Assembly (NCBI GenBank): GCA_037127315.1
Contig: JBBBDQ010000346.1
Location: 3,971,001 to 4,035,000 of the forward strand
Reading direction: 5' to 3'
DNA length: 64,000 nucleotides
Source of the DNA: Ascarosepion bandense
Taxonomy: Eukaryota > Mollusca > Cephalopoda > Sepiida > Sepiidae
Shown here: one piece after another, positions 39,430 to 50,434 of the stretch
Layout of the letters: each line of letters starts with the position of its first letter
Position numbering within the stretch: the first letter of the stretch is position 1
The notes under the pieces: generated by a model
Told to the model about the DNA's origin: nothing
Seen by the model: only the letters and a program-made list of their open reading frames with translations
Database searches by the model: none
Position numbers and translations under genes: made by a program

Positions 39430-39800
39430 TTCAACTTAAAAATGTGGATTCTTTTGGAGAAAAATCCGGAATTTGCAGTTGGAAACCTTTTACCCCAAAT
39501 ATTTTTATAATTATTATGTTTATATTATATCATTGTAATGTTTTTATAATATTTTGATTGTAATATTGTATGTATATGATTGTATGATTGTATGAATATG
39601 CGGGTATGTACATGTATATGTGCATATATGTGTGTATGTGTGTAGGTGTGTATATATGGATATATATATATGTATGTGCATGTGTATATATATATGTGTG
39701 TGTGTGTATATGTATGTGCGTATGCATGTGTGTATATATATATGTATATATTAATGAAAAAATATATATGAGATATGTATATATTTGTTTTTGGATGGAT
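39430..39800. repeat. degenerate TATG/TG-rich region
   Basis: Cryptic simple sequence (TATATGTGTG and ATGTATGTG mixtures). Open frames on both strands are artefacts. Confidence 0.85.
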
Positions 39801-39801
39801 G

Positions 39802-39805
<4 letters not shown>

Positions 39806-39863
<58 letters not shown>

Positions 39864-39865
39864 GG
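39806..39865. repeat. (TA)n(TG)n
   Basis: A compound microsatellite. Confidence 0.96.
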
Positions 39866-39899
39866 TATGTGTCTGCATATATATATTTTACGTTTTTTA

Positions 39900-40420
39900 A
39901 ATATTATTATTATTATTATTATTATTAGTGTTAAATTTTTTTATATATATTTTTTAGTATTTTTGTTTTATTATTATTTTTATGAATATTATATTATTTC
40001 TATTATTTACGTTTTTTAATAAGAAATATTATTAGTATTATTAGTTTTAAAATTTATATATATTATTATTATTATTATTATTTTATGAATATTATTTTAT
40101 TATTGTTTAAGATTTTTTTATTTATTTAATTATTATTATTAGTGTTAAAACTTTCACACATATATATATATTTATAATAATAATAATTATTATTTTTATT
40201 AATATTATTTTATTACTTTATTATTTTTTGCTTTTTTAATAATAATAATATTATTATTTCTATGATTATTAATGTTAAAACTTTTTTATATATTATTCTT
40301 GTTATTATTATTAATATTATTTATTACTATTATTTAAGGTTTTTTAAAGATTGTCTTTTAATACTTTATTCGTCATTTTCTTATATAATTTTTAATTTAA
40401 TTTTTAAATTATTTTAACTA
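39900..40420. repeat. (ATT)n-rich cryptic repeat
   Basis: Repeated short ATT/TTA runs with a recurrent AGTGTTAAA-CTTTT.TATATAT segment at about 39928, 40045, 40140 and 40270, about 100-130 bp apart. Confidence 0.8.
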
Positions 40421-41038
40421 TATTTATAATTTAATACTGCTAGTGGTTATATTTTAATTTGTATCAAAATGTATGAGTTACAATTTATTTTTAACGTAGA
40501 TACATTCCATTATATTTAAAACTAAATTTTAATGTTAAATTTCCATGTCATGATTTTCTAAGAAATCAGATGAATTATTATAGACGCTGGTGTCGATCTA
40601 AGGCGTTAACTTTAACTTCCTTTCTCTTTATATTGTTTGTTCTTTCTTTTTCTTTTCTTTTTCTTTCTCTTCTTTCCGTTTATTCATTTTCTATATTTTT
40701 CTTTTTCTTTCTCTCTTTGGTGGTGTTTTTTGAATGAGCGAGGAAATGTTTTTGTAGATTACCGTTTCAAATGTCTATTCTCGATATGGGCACGTGAGTG
40801 TCTCTATGTGTATTATTTTCTGGATTAATTTGAATACTGTTGTGTATTTTCTGGATTAATTTGAATACTGACGAGCAGGTTTACTGCGAAAAACGTATTA
40901 TCTTTGAAATTGTAGAATATCTAAATTCTTTTCTAAATTATATTACTCTGTTGAATTAAATAAATAATTTAACATTGAGTTCTTTTAAGTTTGTCTCTAT
41001 CGGAATTTACCTGACTTAAATACCAGATATTCTACGTT
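40421..41038. other. unassigned AT-rich DNA
   Basis: A TTTCT-rich tract lies at 40637-40720, and TTTTCTGGATTAATTTGAAT is tandemly duplicated (about 40808-40870). No gene signal. Confidence 0.5.
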
Positions 41039-41056
41039 ACACACACACACACACAC

Positions 41057-41114
<58 letters not shown>

Positions 41115-41115
41115 G
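41038..41115. repeat. (CA)n(TA)n
   Basis: A compound microsatellite. Confidence 0.96.
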
Positions 41116-41164
41116 CATGTAAAAACGAAAAGAAGTTCGCAGGTTCAAATCATTCCCAAGACCA

Positions 41165-41665
41165 CGTATTTTTTAATAAGTTTTTTTTTTCAAATTTCCA
41201 GGCAAGTAGATAAAAAAGAATACTGTTTAAATTAAACGATGAGTCTATTCAAACACGTGTATCTATAAAAAAAAGTAACGTTTAAAGTAATAAAAATAAA
41301 GTACATTAAATCTTTTGAAATTGGTCTAAATTATGTCTCGGATACGAAACTGAGCAATTGTAACTTTCAAAGAAATTTGAACGAGTGAGGTTTGAAGGAG
41401 AATAGAACGTTGCTTAATTGTGAAGTTCTTCGTAGATGAGTGATTAAAATACATCGGATAAAATGTTTGTTTTTCCTGTCAAGGGAACCCAGATTCAAAT
41501 ACTCCCCGACTATGAATTTTCTTTGATAGATTTCATGAATATGTAGTCCGGTAAATGAAAAAAAAGTGTTTAAAATAAACGGAGCATCTACTCAAATACT
41601 GATATCCTATAAATATAGCGCTTAAAGTAACAGGAATATACATATGTATTATAAACGGTGTGGTA
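41165..41665. repeat. two diverged direct repeats related to repeat F
   Basis: Unit 1 (about 41185-41310) has AGTAGATAAAAAAGAATACT, GAGTCTATTCAAACACGTG and TATCTATAAAAAAAAGTAAC. Unit 2 (about 41520-41640) has TAAACGGAGCATCTACTCAA, ATACTGATATCCTATAAATA and GCGCTTAAAGTAAC. Spacing is about 335 bp. Both resemble the CTACTTAAATACGAGTATCG portion of repeat F. Confidence 0.45.
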
Positions 41666-41803
41666 GAAATACCGCCTACATGTCGCTGATAGAAATTGCG
41701 ATCACATAATGGAAAGACATGAATGGTAATTTTCGCTGCCTTCCCATTATCTGGGAGATATTTTTGAGATGTGTACGGTGGGGTATTTCTGGCGAACCTT
41801 ACA

Positions 41804-41851
<48 letters not shown>
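41804..41851. repeat. (TA)n microsatellite
   Basis: A TA tract flanked on both sides by related sequence: CATTATCTGGGAGATATTTTTGAGA (split: CATTATCTGGGAGATA, TTTTTGAGA) at about 41745 and CATTATGTGGGAGACATTTT at about 41872. Confidence 0.95.
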
Positions 41852-41853
<2 letters not shown>

Positions 41854-42029
41854 CTTAGAGCAATATCATACCATTATGTGGGAGACATTTTTGAGAGAAA
41901 AAGTTAGAGGGACTTCTTGTAGGTATATGTAGGAATATATTTCTGCCACACCCTGTATAATATATATATATACCTAAAACAAAAATGGTATGTAGCGGGC
42001 TCGATGCAAATAGTATTATCTATTTACAG

Positions 42030-42035
<6 letters not shown>

Positions 42036-42096
<61 letters not shown>
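42036..42096. repeat. (TA)n microsatellite
   Basis: An uninterrupted TA tract. Confidence 0.97.
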
Positions 42097-42098
<2 letters not shown>

Positions 42099-42225
42099 TA
42101 ATAAATACAGGAAAATAATTGTAAATCCTGTGGACCCTAGCTAATATTAGATTGTATATTTAAACTGATCCAACCGGGAGCTCGATATAAATTTAATTTA
42201 CATAGCAATATTCATATGTAAATTC

Positions 42226-42533
42226 GATGCGTTGTGGTGCAGTGGATGTCGGTTCAGAACGAGAAATCGAAGAGCCGAGTTCGAATTCCGATTGATATTC
42301 CCTGCATTTACTTACGCGCAAATACCCTTGGAAAATATATTAATCCATTTCTTCCCTTCAGTTATGGGTTAAATAACATAACAGATTGGGTTCTATAGAC
42401 TTGGCTGGCAACCAGTTTACCACAGAAAGTAATGGCAACTAACTGCTGGATAATATTATTCCCACTCAGTTTGTCTCTTTCGAGACATGATCACCCGAAC
42501 GTGTATAACATATTTCACTTAACTAACTGAGTA
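42226..42533 (+). mobile_element. SINE family A, full-length copy
   Basis: Starts GATGCGTTGTGGTGCAGTGG; B-box GAGTTCGAATTCC; 3' hairpin GTCTCTTTCGAGACATGATC; ends AACTAACTGAGTAAC. More diverged than copy 1, but all parts are present. Confidence 0.87.
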
Positions 42534-42539
42534 ACATTT

Positions 42540-43120
42540 AGGGAATAGTACACGCTCTTAGAAACACGCTTCATCGGCTCCGGTAAGAAGTATAACATAT
42601 AAATCATATAATTATACTTACCGGAGCCAGTGAATCGGGCTACTGAGAACCTGCAGAAATGGCTATTTCCTAATTGTAAAAAATCGATATATATATATAT
42701 TATTAAAAACCCGAGGAACCTTTTGGCCAACTCTTATCAAGGGTTCTCGTTGGTTTTAATTTTAAGGAAATTAAGGAAAAGGACAAGGCAAAATAAATTA
42801 CTTACAATGCTGGGAGATGATGGAACTCGTTTAAAAATAAATTTATTGAAAAAAAAAACGCATAAAATGTAAGAGGGGTGTACACATGTAATTCCACTCA
42901 CAGACTCACCAGCAATTGTAAGGAGCGTAAAAACCGCTCTTTCTGTCTGCACAGGCTCGGCTGTTGAATTTTCAAGCAAATTGCTTCCAAAATACGTAGA
43001 TGATGTGTAGACCGATCGTTGTACAAGACAGTAAACCAGCTGTCCTCATATGCCGAGGCACACACTTGATTGTCCAAAAGATGTCGGCCAATAGCGAAAT
43101 CCAGAACAGATTGTGTTGTT
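42540..43120. other. unassigned DNA with a short inverted repeat
   Basis: TCGGCTCCGGTAAGAAGTATA (42573-42593) is repeated inverted at about 42610-42628 (TATACTTACCGGAGCC), a hairpin of about 16 bp. No gene recognised. Confidence 0.5.

Positions 43121-43156
<36 letters not shown>
43121..43156. repeat. (TA)n microsatellite
   Basis: A TA tract. Confidence 0.95.
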
Positions 43157-43159
<3 letters not shown>

Positions 43160-43270
43160 TAAATAGGATTGATTCAAGAATGTTGAATGCCCATTTCGAT
43201 ATGAAATCCCCACAGGGGATAACACATCACCTCAGCAACAAAAAAATCCTTTCTGAAACTGGAGAAAAAC

Positions 43271-43296
43271 TATATATATATATATATGTATGAATG

Positions 43297-43355
<59 letters not shown>
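43271..43355. repeat. (TA)n and (TG)n
   Basis: A short TA, then a TG run of about 55 bases. Confidence 0.96.
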
Positions 43356-43358
<3 letters not shown>

Positions 43359-43479
43359 TAATTTACGTGACCGTATGATTATTTTAATGATTTGAATTCG
43401 CTTCATAGGCGATCTTTAATGTTATGGAAAATTAAAAAAATTATTTGAGTTTGAGTTGGTGGGTAAAGAAACCAGAAGT

Positions 43480-43640
43480 TAGCTTGGGAAAGAAAAGGAA
43501 AACGTAAATGAAAGGCGTAGCGAATAGAAAGGGAAAGGAAGAAAGAAAGGACGGGTAGGAAAAAGAAAAAGAAGGAAGGAAGAAAGAAAGAAGAAAAATG
43601 AGAAGGCGAAAGAAAGAAAAAGGAAGGAAAAAGTATGTTA
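43480..43640. repeat. polypurine (GAAA/GGAA) tract
   Basis: Almost all A/G on the plus strand. Confidence 0.85.
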
Positions 43641-44075
43641 AATTTGAAGACAGGCGGAAACGCAGGTCAGGATGGTGGGGGAGATTCGCTACTATCGGCG
43701 ATTTTTAATATTATGGAACATTAAAAAATTTGATTCGTATATGTTTAATTTTTTCAAAAAGTTTTATACTCTTTAAAACTAAATCAAGGCCTGATTGTTG
43801 TTGAGATCAAAATAATTTACGTTAAAACTTACTTCAGGATTAAAAAGAGAAGGGCATGAAATGAATTATTAATATAGGTCAATAATATATAATATAAATA
43901 AATAATATTGTAAAGAAAAGAAAAACAACTATTATAGGAAAAATTAAAAATTTAGATAAAGTAAAATGAATTCTAAATAAATTCCAGCTGGTATCGACAC
44001 TTAAGTATTACTTTTGATATAAATAAAAGTCTAATTGAACAAATAATAAAAATTATCAATTTTGTACCCCTAAGC
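43641..44075. other. unassigned AT-rich DNA
   Basis: CGATTTTTAATATTATGGAA at about 43698 repeats CGATCTTTAATGTTATGGAA at about 43411, a 290-bp-spaced direct repeat of the flanks of the polypurine tract. Confidence 0.5.
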
Positions 44076-44106
<31 letters not shown>

Positions 44107-44108
<2 letters not shown>

Positions 44109-44415
44109 TCCGCAGACAGATCTGTTTCGCTGTATCATAGCCCATCAGTACGGTTAGACATCCGATTGCTTTTTACCCAGGATTGAAACCCGACCGAATT
44201 AGCGTCAGTCAGCGATTTTACCTCTGAACTATCAGCGCTCGGTAGAAGTAGGCAGACGTTTTAGCGTGTATAATATCATTATACACGTCCAATAGCCAGA
44301 GTGCTTTAATTCATGACTGAATGAGCGATGCGTAGATGCCAGAGTAACTACTGTTTTAAAAAGCCTACCATCCTTCCATAGTGCTCAATCAGTGTGTGAG
44401 AGCGTAAATAGTCAT
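44107..44415 (-). mobile_element. HH2 hammerhead/tRNA-like unit (tandem pair, 3' unit)
   Basis: Minus-strand order: leader, tRNA-like A-box region (TAGTTCAGAGGTAAAATCGC), B-box GGGTTTCAATCCTGG, AAAAAGCAATCGGATGTCTA, hammerhead (44110-44153), then TA repeats. It directly follows the upstream unit ending at 44421. Confidence 0.78.
44110..44153 (-). ncRNA. hammerhead, one core change
   Basis: Stem I CCGTA/TGCGG, GAAA, the palindromic stem III ACAGATCTGT and cleavage C (44115) are kept. The first core strand reads CTGATGG instead of CTGATGA, and one stem II pair is lost. Confidence 0.7.
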
Positions 44416-44459
44416 CCGAAGACAGATGTGTTTCGATATATCACAGCTCATCAGTACGG
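44416..44459 (-). ncRNA. hammerhead with weakened stems
   Basis: CTGATGA, GAAA and cleavage C are intact. Stem II GCTGT/ATATC, stem III ACA/TGT and stem I CCGTA/TTCGG each contain mismatches. Confidence 0.65.
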
Positions 44460-44560
44460 TTAGACATCTGATTGCTTTTTACCCAGGATTGAAACCCGAC
44501 CGAATTGTCGTTAGTCGGCGATCCTACCTCTGAGCTGCACATAAATGCTTAGAGGTACAA
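44416..44560 (-). mobile_element. HH2 hammerhead/tRNA-like unit (tandem pair, 5' unit, partial)
   Basis: It holds the tRNA-like region with A-box (CAGCTCAGAGGTAGGATCGC), the B-box GGGTTTCAATCCTGG and a hammerhead. Cleavage base 44421 is 306 bp from that of the neighbouring unit. The leader of this unit is missing. Confidence 0.75.
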
Positions 44561-44720
44561 AATTGATATACTGTTTTAAAAACAACGAAATTATTATTTG
44601 TCTCAAAGGTCATATTGTCCAACAACTCATCAGGAGAAAATCGTTTAAAAATTAATTAAACGAAAAAAACAGTAATAACGAAAGGGAAGAGCAAAAGAAA
44701 GGAGAGGAAACATGATAAAC

Positions 44721-44721
<1 letters not shown>

Positions 44722-44800
<79 letters not shown>
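44722..44800. repeat. (TA)n(GA)n
   Basis: A TA tract followed by GA repeats. Confidence 0.95.
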
Positions 44801-44859
44801 TCGACAAATCTAAAAGATAAAAGGGAGTACCTTTTAGTATTAAGGAATTATTAAAGTAT

Positions 44860-45055
44860 TATTAAAAAACTTGACTAGAACTAGAACTTGGCTCCCCCAA
44901 ATCATAGATATTCTTAATTACACCTCACACACATTCAAGTTTACAGCACCTGGTATTCTTACATGGTCACCTATATAGGTACTGACCGAACTTGACGTTG
45001 CTTAACTTCAGTCATGCTTGCGTGAACCGTTGTTTCAACGTGACATTGTTGTGAG
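44860..45055 (-). mobile_element. 5S rRNA-tRNA composite SINE, decayed
   Basis: Minus strand: a 5S-like head (45055-44940) with TGAAGTTAAGCAACGTCAAG, GTCAGTACCTATATAGGTGA and AATACCAGGTGCTGTAAAC. It passes directly into a tRNA-like region with AGGTGTAATTAAGAATATCT and a B-box-like GAGCCAAGTTCTAGTTCTAG. The order is as at 52640-52874, 57248-57436 and 21404-21673. Confidence 0.65.
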
Positions 45056-45059
45056 TGTT

Positions 45060-45455
45060 ATAAACGGGATACGAAATGAATGAGAGTGATTTGTGACCGT
45101 GTATATGACGGTAGGTCAGAGCTGTGAAGTTTAGGTCTGGTGAAACATTTGCCGTGGAAATAGCGGTAGAGTAGATTGAGTATATACAACGTTTCATCAG
45201 GGGAAAAAAGGGGTTTTTAGTGTTGAAAATAATTATTTACTCACAAGGCCACGTAGAAGCATTTTGGTCTCAATCGAGAAAGACAGGTGAGGACTGGGTT
45301 GGCCCAGTCCAGATATTCAGGAATAACATCATTTTGGGGTTGGAGAGTTATTAGAGTTCACGAAGAGATCTAAACATTCACAAAGCTGTGCAGCGTTGGG
45401 GTCATTAGACAATGCGATGCTTACATTGACGTTTGCAATCGGAAGTTACTGCGCA
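45060..45455. other. unassigned DNA
   Basis: No family recognised; moderate GC. It precedes a plus-strand LINE J end and may include older LINE sequence. Confidence 0.4.
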
Positions 45456-45459
45456 TCAT

Positions 45460-45858
45460 TATGGCAACTGCTCTGATGAGTTTTTTTCCTTGGTGCTACA
45501 TGAATTTTTCCTTTCTTTTTCCTTTTTTCACCTTCCAGCTTTTCTTCTTTCTTTCTTGGCATCAAAGTTTCACTTTTTTTAACTACTGAAATAATTAAAT
45601 GTAACTACGACTTCTACTCAAATGGTTTCTTTTCTCGCAATTCCCGCCTGTGAAACTGCCTTCCGTTTACTCGCTTCCCTGACAGCTATAATCTCCAAAA
45701 ATTTATATGCAACGTCAATTGCCATTTTCTATTTTCTCGAAGACTGTTCATCTTTTATTCTTTCTTCTATTTTCCTTGTACTCGGTCTTTTTCCCTCACT
45801 GTAACGCTCTGCTCACGAGTGGCGGTCTAACATTACTTGTGGTGAGATGATTATAAAA
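45460..45858 (+). pseudogene. LINE J 3' end, plus-strand copy
   Basis: GGCAACTGCTCTGATGAG matches the SDEL region of the LINE. Then come TTCTCGCAATTCCCGCCTGTGAAAC-type blocks, TATAATCTCCAAAAATTTAT, TGCAACGTCAATTGCCATTT and the tail CTCTGCTCACGAGTGGCGG...ACTTGTGGTGAGATGATTATAAA. A TTTC-rich segment (45488-45560) replaces part of the usual coding sequence. Pseudogene. Confidence 0.75.
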
Positions 45859-45859
45859 T

Positions 45860-46350
45860 GTACCAGTATCTTGCTGACAACTGGAGCACTTGATCTCATA
45901 AGATTGCACTCAAATGATTTCCTAATCATAGTCTGAAAAAAATTTCAATTATTTATCATCGGACCGCGTCAAACGTTGCCAGTTCTCAAGACTCTAGTTA
46001 TCAACGTGTCCCGTGTCGTGTTGATAACAACGGCACCCTGATGGGGTTTCTGTTTGCATATCCCATTTTGTGGGTTTCGTACCTCATGCACTGATTGCAA
46101 ATTGGATTCCAGCCAGTGTCGCTTTTTTCACAGCACATATATTTCTAGCGAGGATACTTTGATCGCTATGGACCCATTGCCGGCCACTGCGCAGTTTACG
46201 GTATGCTGTAATGCTTCCATCATGTATTCCCGGGACACGCATGACGCCATACATCGAGAAGTTCAAATGCCACCACAATTTCAGAAATAGAATGTCCTAG
46301 CAGTCTGGTATATCAGTTCGAACTGGATAACCACCCCCCATCACTCACAA
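45860..46350. other. unassigned, relatively GC-rich segment
   Basis: A clean 64-aa minus frame (46084-46278) overlaps a 78-aa plus frame. Neither shows a domain I know. Composition differs from the AT-rich surroundings, so it may be part of an unrecognised element. Confidence 0.35.
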
Positions 46351-46351
46351 A

Positions 46352-46395
46352 ATAATGATCAGTTAAGTGCCATACGGGATACACGCTTTGGGTGA
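46352..46395 (-). mobile_element. SINE family A 3' end, separated piece
   Basis: TCAGTTAAGTGCCATACGGG and ATACACGCTTTGGGTGAT are the reverse complement of the family 3' end. The sequence continues at 46656 after a LINE fragment, with the hairpin region missing. Confidence 0.8.
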
Positions 46396-46655
46396 TTATT
46401 CAAATTGAATTTCATTCCAATGTCTTCACTGGAGCATTTTACAGTTTGCAGAAGACCTTCCAGCTCATTATCATTCTTAGCATACAACTTTAATTCATCT
46501 ATGTACAATAGTTGGTTTATTTTCTTTTGAGCTATTTTATAACCAGATTCTGTCGTGTTAAGTTGACTGGTTAGTGCTATTAATGATATGCAGAATAATA
46601 AGGGAGACAAAGAGTCACGTTGAAATATACATCTCTGGATGTTTATTTCACCAGA
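46396..46655 (-). mobile_element. R4/Dong-like RT fragment inserted in SINE A
   Basis: About 258 bp, nearly identical in reverse complement to 48107-48363 of the nearby LINE. It encodes MSPLLFCISLIALTSQLNTT and QLLYIDELKLYAKNDNELEG, an internal RT piece with the catalytic YMDD altered to YIDE. It has no 3' UTR or tail of its own, unlike a normal LINE insertion, and replaces about 35 bp of SINE sequence. Confidence 0.88.
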
Positions 46656-46895
46656 CTGGGCAGAAGATTATCCCGCAGTAGGTTGACATTGCTTTCTGCG
46701 GTAGACTGGTCGCCGACTAAGGCTATAGAACCCAATCTGTCCTATTATTTAGCCCATAACTGGAGGAAAGGGAGGGATTAATACCTTTCCCAAGGGTATT
46801 AGTGCATAAGTGAATGCAAGGAATCCAACTGGAATTCGAATTCGGCTCCCCGATTTGTCGTTCCGAGTCGATATCTACTGCACCAAAACGCACAT
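46656..46895 (-). mobile_element. SINE family A, main part of the interrupted copy
   Basis: From CTGGGCAGAAGATTATCCCG to the head ATCTACTGCACCAAAACGCACATC (split as ATCTACTGCACC and AAAACGCACATC). B-box complement GGAATTCGAATTCGGC. It abuts LINE coding sequence at 46898. Confidence 0.87.
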
Positions 46896-46897
46896 CC

Positions 46898-49800
46898 CGA
46901 TGATACTCGTGATTTTAAGCAGAGGTTAAAAAGTAACATTGGAAATAAATTAAAAACAAATATTAAACACCAGAAGAAGACACTCATATAAATCTCAATA
47001 AAACAATATATCCATCAGCAATAGCAGAAACAAAAAAATTGAACATCAAATTAAAAACAAGACAGTCTCACAGACATGAAGATCCACCTTGGAAAAGAAA
47101 AATAGAAAAAGAAATCGAACAACTTAGAAGTGAACTCTTAGTACTCGATAAACTGGCAAGAGAAATAAATGTAAAAAATAGAAAAGGTAGAAGAGTCGAA
47201 AGAAAATACAATATTAGAAATGAAAATGAAATCCTCTCAACTAAAGAAAAAATGAAGCAAACAATACAACTGAAGAATAAGATGCTATTAGAAAAGATCA
47301 AGATTCTACAGACAAAACAATGTTTTTCAAACCGTTATATAGAAATTGTACAAAGAAATAAATTAAAAAAAAAAAAGAATTGAAGTGACAGTCCCCCCAA
47401 AATGGAGGAGATTATACAGTTCTGGGGAAAAAATATGGGCTTGCCCTCAAGAACATAACAAAGAAGCAGACTAGCTTGCACAAGAGATAGAACGAATGAA
47501 AAATAGACCAGAACAGACATAAGATAGAATCACAGCGGAGGATATTAAATAGGCACAGAAAAAAAGCACACAATTGAAAATTTCCAGGAATAGATAAAAT
47601 TCCTAACTTTTGGCTATACTATTTAAATACAGCACATCAAAAACTAGCCAAAGAACTTCAAGAAATGGTTAACAATCCTACTAAATTTCTTGCATGGAAA
47701 ATTACCTTAATTCTACCCAAGAATAGTGACACAAATAACCCGAAAAATTACAGACCAGTTACTTGCCTTCCCACAATATAAAAACTATTGATAAAACAGA
47801 CATATTTCCTCTTGGAAATAAATGACATACCGCTTGAACAAAAAAGTTGCAAAAGTGGCTGTTACGGATGGAAAGACCAATTACTTATTAATAGGATAAT
47901 CTTGGGAAACTGCTTCAATGCAAAGAAAAATCTTAGTACTGCCTGGATAGATTTTCGTACAACATTCGATAGTGTACCATATTCATGGATCTTAAAGAAT
48001 TTAAATATATACAAGATATCACCCGTCATCATCAATTTCATCAAACAATGTACGTCGATATGGAAAACACCCCTTTACCTCAATCATATAAATTGGAAGC
48101 TATAAGTCTGGTGAAATAAACATCAAAAGATGTATATTTCAACGTGACTCTTTGTCTCCCTTATTATTCTGCATATCATTAATAGCACTAACCAGTCGAC
48201 TTAACACGACAGAATCTGGTTATAAAATAGCTCAAAAGAAAATAAACCAACTATTTTACATGGATGACTTAAAGTTGTATGCTAAGAATGATAATGAGCT
48301 GGAAGGTCTTCTGCAAACTGTAAAATGCTCCAGTGAAGACATTGGAATGAAATTCATTTGAATAAATGTGCTAAAGCTACAGTTTTACGAGACTCGCTAC
48401 AACAAACATCCTCAGTTAGCTTAGAAACTGCTGTAACAATAAAAGATTGAGAGCAATAAGAAGCTTATAAATACCTAGGTGTAAATGAGAGTGAAAGAAT
48501 TCACCATACAAAAATGAAAGAAATAGTGCGTAAAGCGTACTATAGAAGGCTTATAAATACCTAGGTGTAAATAAGAGTGAAAGAATTCACCATACAAAAA
48601 TGAAAGAAATAGTGCGTAAAGCGTACTATAGAAGGCTACGACTGATATAACAAGCTGAATTGAATTTTTAGAACAGAATTATGGTCATTAGTAACCTTGC
48701 CATCTCAGTGGCCCAATATAGTTTCAACATCTTGAACTGGACTCTAAGCGACATCAGACGAATGGATTCTAAGACAAGAAAACTTCTTTCTAAATATAAG
48801 ATGCATCATCCAAAGGCTGATGTAGACCGTCTATACATACCCTGTAAAGAAGGTGGAAAAGGGCTTATTCGGCAAGACTTGTCATACAAGACAACAACTA
48901 TTGGCTTACTAACATGCATAGAAACAACAAAGGACTGGATGATACAATTAGTCAAACAACATGAAAACAGAAAGAAAAAATATTCAATGATGAAAGAAGG
49001 CAGTAAATAAAAACAATATTTACATTTATTAGATTCTGTAGAAAAGCAAAATAGAAGCCAAAAACCAAATATTGTGGCAAAAAATATTAAAAAGAAAGCC
49101 AAGGATAAAGCTGGCAAGACAAACCTCTGCCTAGCCAATATCCACAATGTTGATAAAGTTAATACTCATTGATGTTTACGTGCATCTGGATTAAAGTCTG
49201 AAAATGAAGGCTTTATTCTTGCAGCGCAAGACCAAAGTCTTTTCACTAGTAACTTTCAGGCAAATATTATACAAAATAATGTGGATCCAAAATGCAGGTT
49301 CTGTGATAAAAACCAAGAAACAATAGACCATCTAATCTCAGGATGTTCTATACTTGCCCCAAATAAATATAAAATTCGTTACGATAGAGTGGGGCAAAAT
49401 TTACACTGGAAAAAGGGCAAACACTATGGACATCACCCAGCACCGGTTACAAAATAGATGTCTATAGGATTACACCATCTACACAGACAAAAAAAGTGAA
49501 GCAAATAGGCCTGACATTATTGTTACCCCCCACACACACCAAAAAAAAAATTACCTACTAATTGATATGGCTTGTCCAGCGGATTGTAACATAGAAACCA
49601 AGGAATTCGAAAAACTGTTAAAATATAAAGACCTGGAAATCGAAACAGAAAAATAGTGGAAATTGAAAACAAGAGTCATGCCAGTGATAGTAGGTGCACT
49701 TGGAATGATAAAAAATGGAACAAAACAACACATTGAAAGAATCCCTGGAGACCCCAGCTTAAGAGATATACAAAAAATTGTCTTATTAAGTACAGCCCAC

Positions 49801-49995
49801 ACACTAAGGAAAACTTTATCTATGTAATGCTAGGGATGATAGGGAAGATAGAAAAACATGAAATGGAGCCATAACAACACGCCACGACCTGCCTTAGGTC
49901 TCCCCGCAGACTTGGTTGGTAGTGAGACCAAAGCAGAAATCGAAATATGATGAAAAATGACATAATAATAATAATAATAGTAATAATAGTAATAA
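46898..49995 (+). pseudogene. R4/Dong-like (R2-superfamily) LINE, decayed 3.1-kb copy
   Basis: Domains on the plus strand: an N-terminal basic region with PPWKRKIEKEIEQLRSELLV (47039-47383); RT with PGIDKIPNFWLYYLN, then LINRIILGNCFNAKKNLSTA, WIDFRTTFDSVPYSW (motif A) and QLFYMDDLKLYAKNDN (motif C, about 48254-48280). The thumb region follows with FNILNWTLSDIRRMDSKTRK and HHPKADVDRLYIPCKEGG. Next a Cys-His knuckle, CRFCDKNQETIDHLISGC (about 49299-49352), and a restriction-like endonuclease with RPDIIV...LLIDMACPADCNIETKE and KYKDLEIE (about 49510-49640). It ends IVLLSTAHTLRKTLSM and stop at 49826. A 3' UTR of about 140 bp runs into (TAA)n. Several frameshifts and stops make it non-functional. 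Confidence 0.85.
48463..48635. repeat. 86-bp tandem duplication within the LINE
   Basis: The block from GCTTATAAATACCTAGGTGT to GCGTAAAGCGTACTATAGAA appears twice, 86 bp apart, with one or two differences. 86 is not a multiple of three, so it also shifts frame. Confidence 0.95.
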
Positions 49996-50060
49996 TAATA
50001 AATGACATAATAATAATAACGTCAATAATACTAATAATAACAAAAATAAGACCAACAATA
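49965..50060. repeat. (TAA)n 3' terminus of the Dong-like LINE
   Basis: TAA repeats with TAG interruptions follow the 3' UTR end GATGAAAAATGACA. Confidence 0.93.
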
Positions 50061-50385
50061 TATTTAAATTTAATTTCTTCAGGTTTTTCCGTTTTTCATG
50101 CTTATTTGAATTAGACATGATCATAAACATTATAAACAAAAAAAAGCAAAAATCATAACAAATAATAATGATATCAATAATAATAATGATATAGTTAAAT
50201 GCATTTTTGTCATTTTTTTCTGTTTTTTCTGAAGTTAACAAAAAGAACAAAAATGTTGGAAACAAAATTAAAAAAACAAATTAATATTAATACTATTAAT
50301 ATGATATTGCTGAATTCAGTTTCATCAGTTTTTTATTTTTATTTAAAGTTAAAAATATAGTTTATATTAAAATAAAAATAAAACA
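50061..50385. other. AT-rich DNA with scattered AAT runs
   Basis: Two blocks with AGTTTTTC-GTTTTT.ATG/TTTTTTCTGTTTTTTCTGAAG look like weak repeats. No gene signal. Confidence 0.5.

Positions 50386-50434
<49 letters not shown>
50386..50434. repeat. (AAT)n microsatellite
   Basis: About 16 AAT units. Confidence 0.97.

Noticed and set aside
44600..44660. CTGATGAG on the minus strand near 44625
   Set aside because: No GAAA at a suitable distance and no stem II; the downstream GAGAC could be a degraded Penelope motif but does not fold.
45470..45500. CTGATGAG as a further hammerhead
   Set aside because: Lies in LINE J coding sequence (the SDEL region); no GAAA and no stems.
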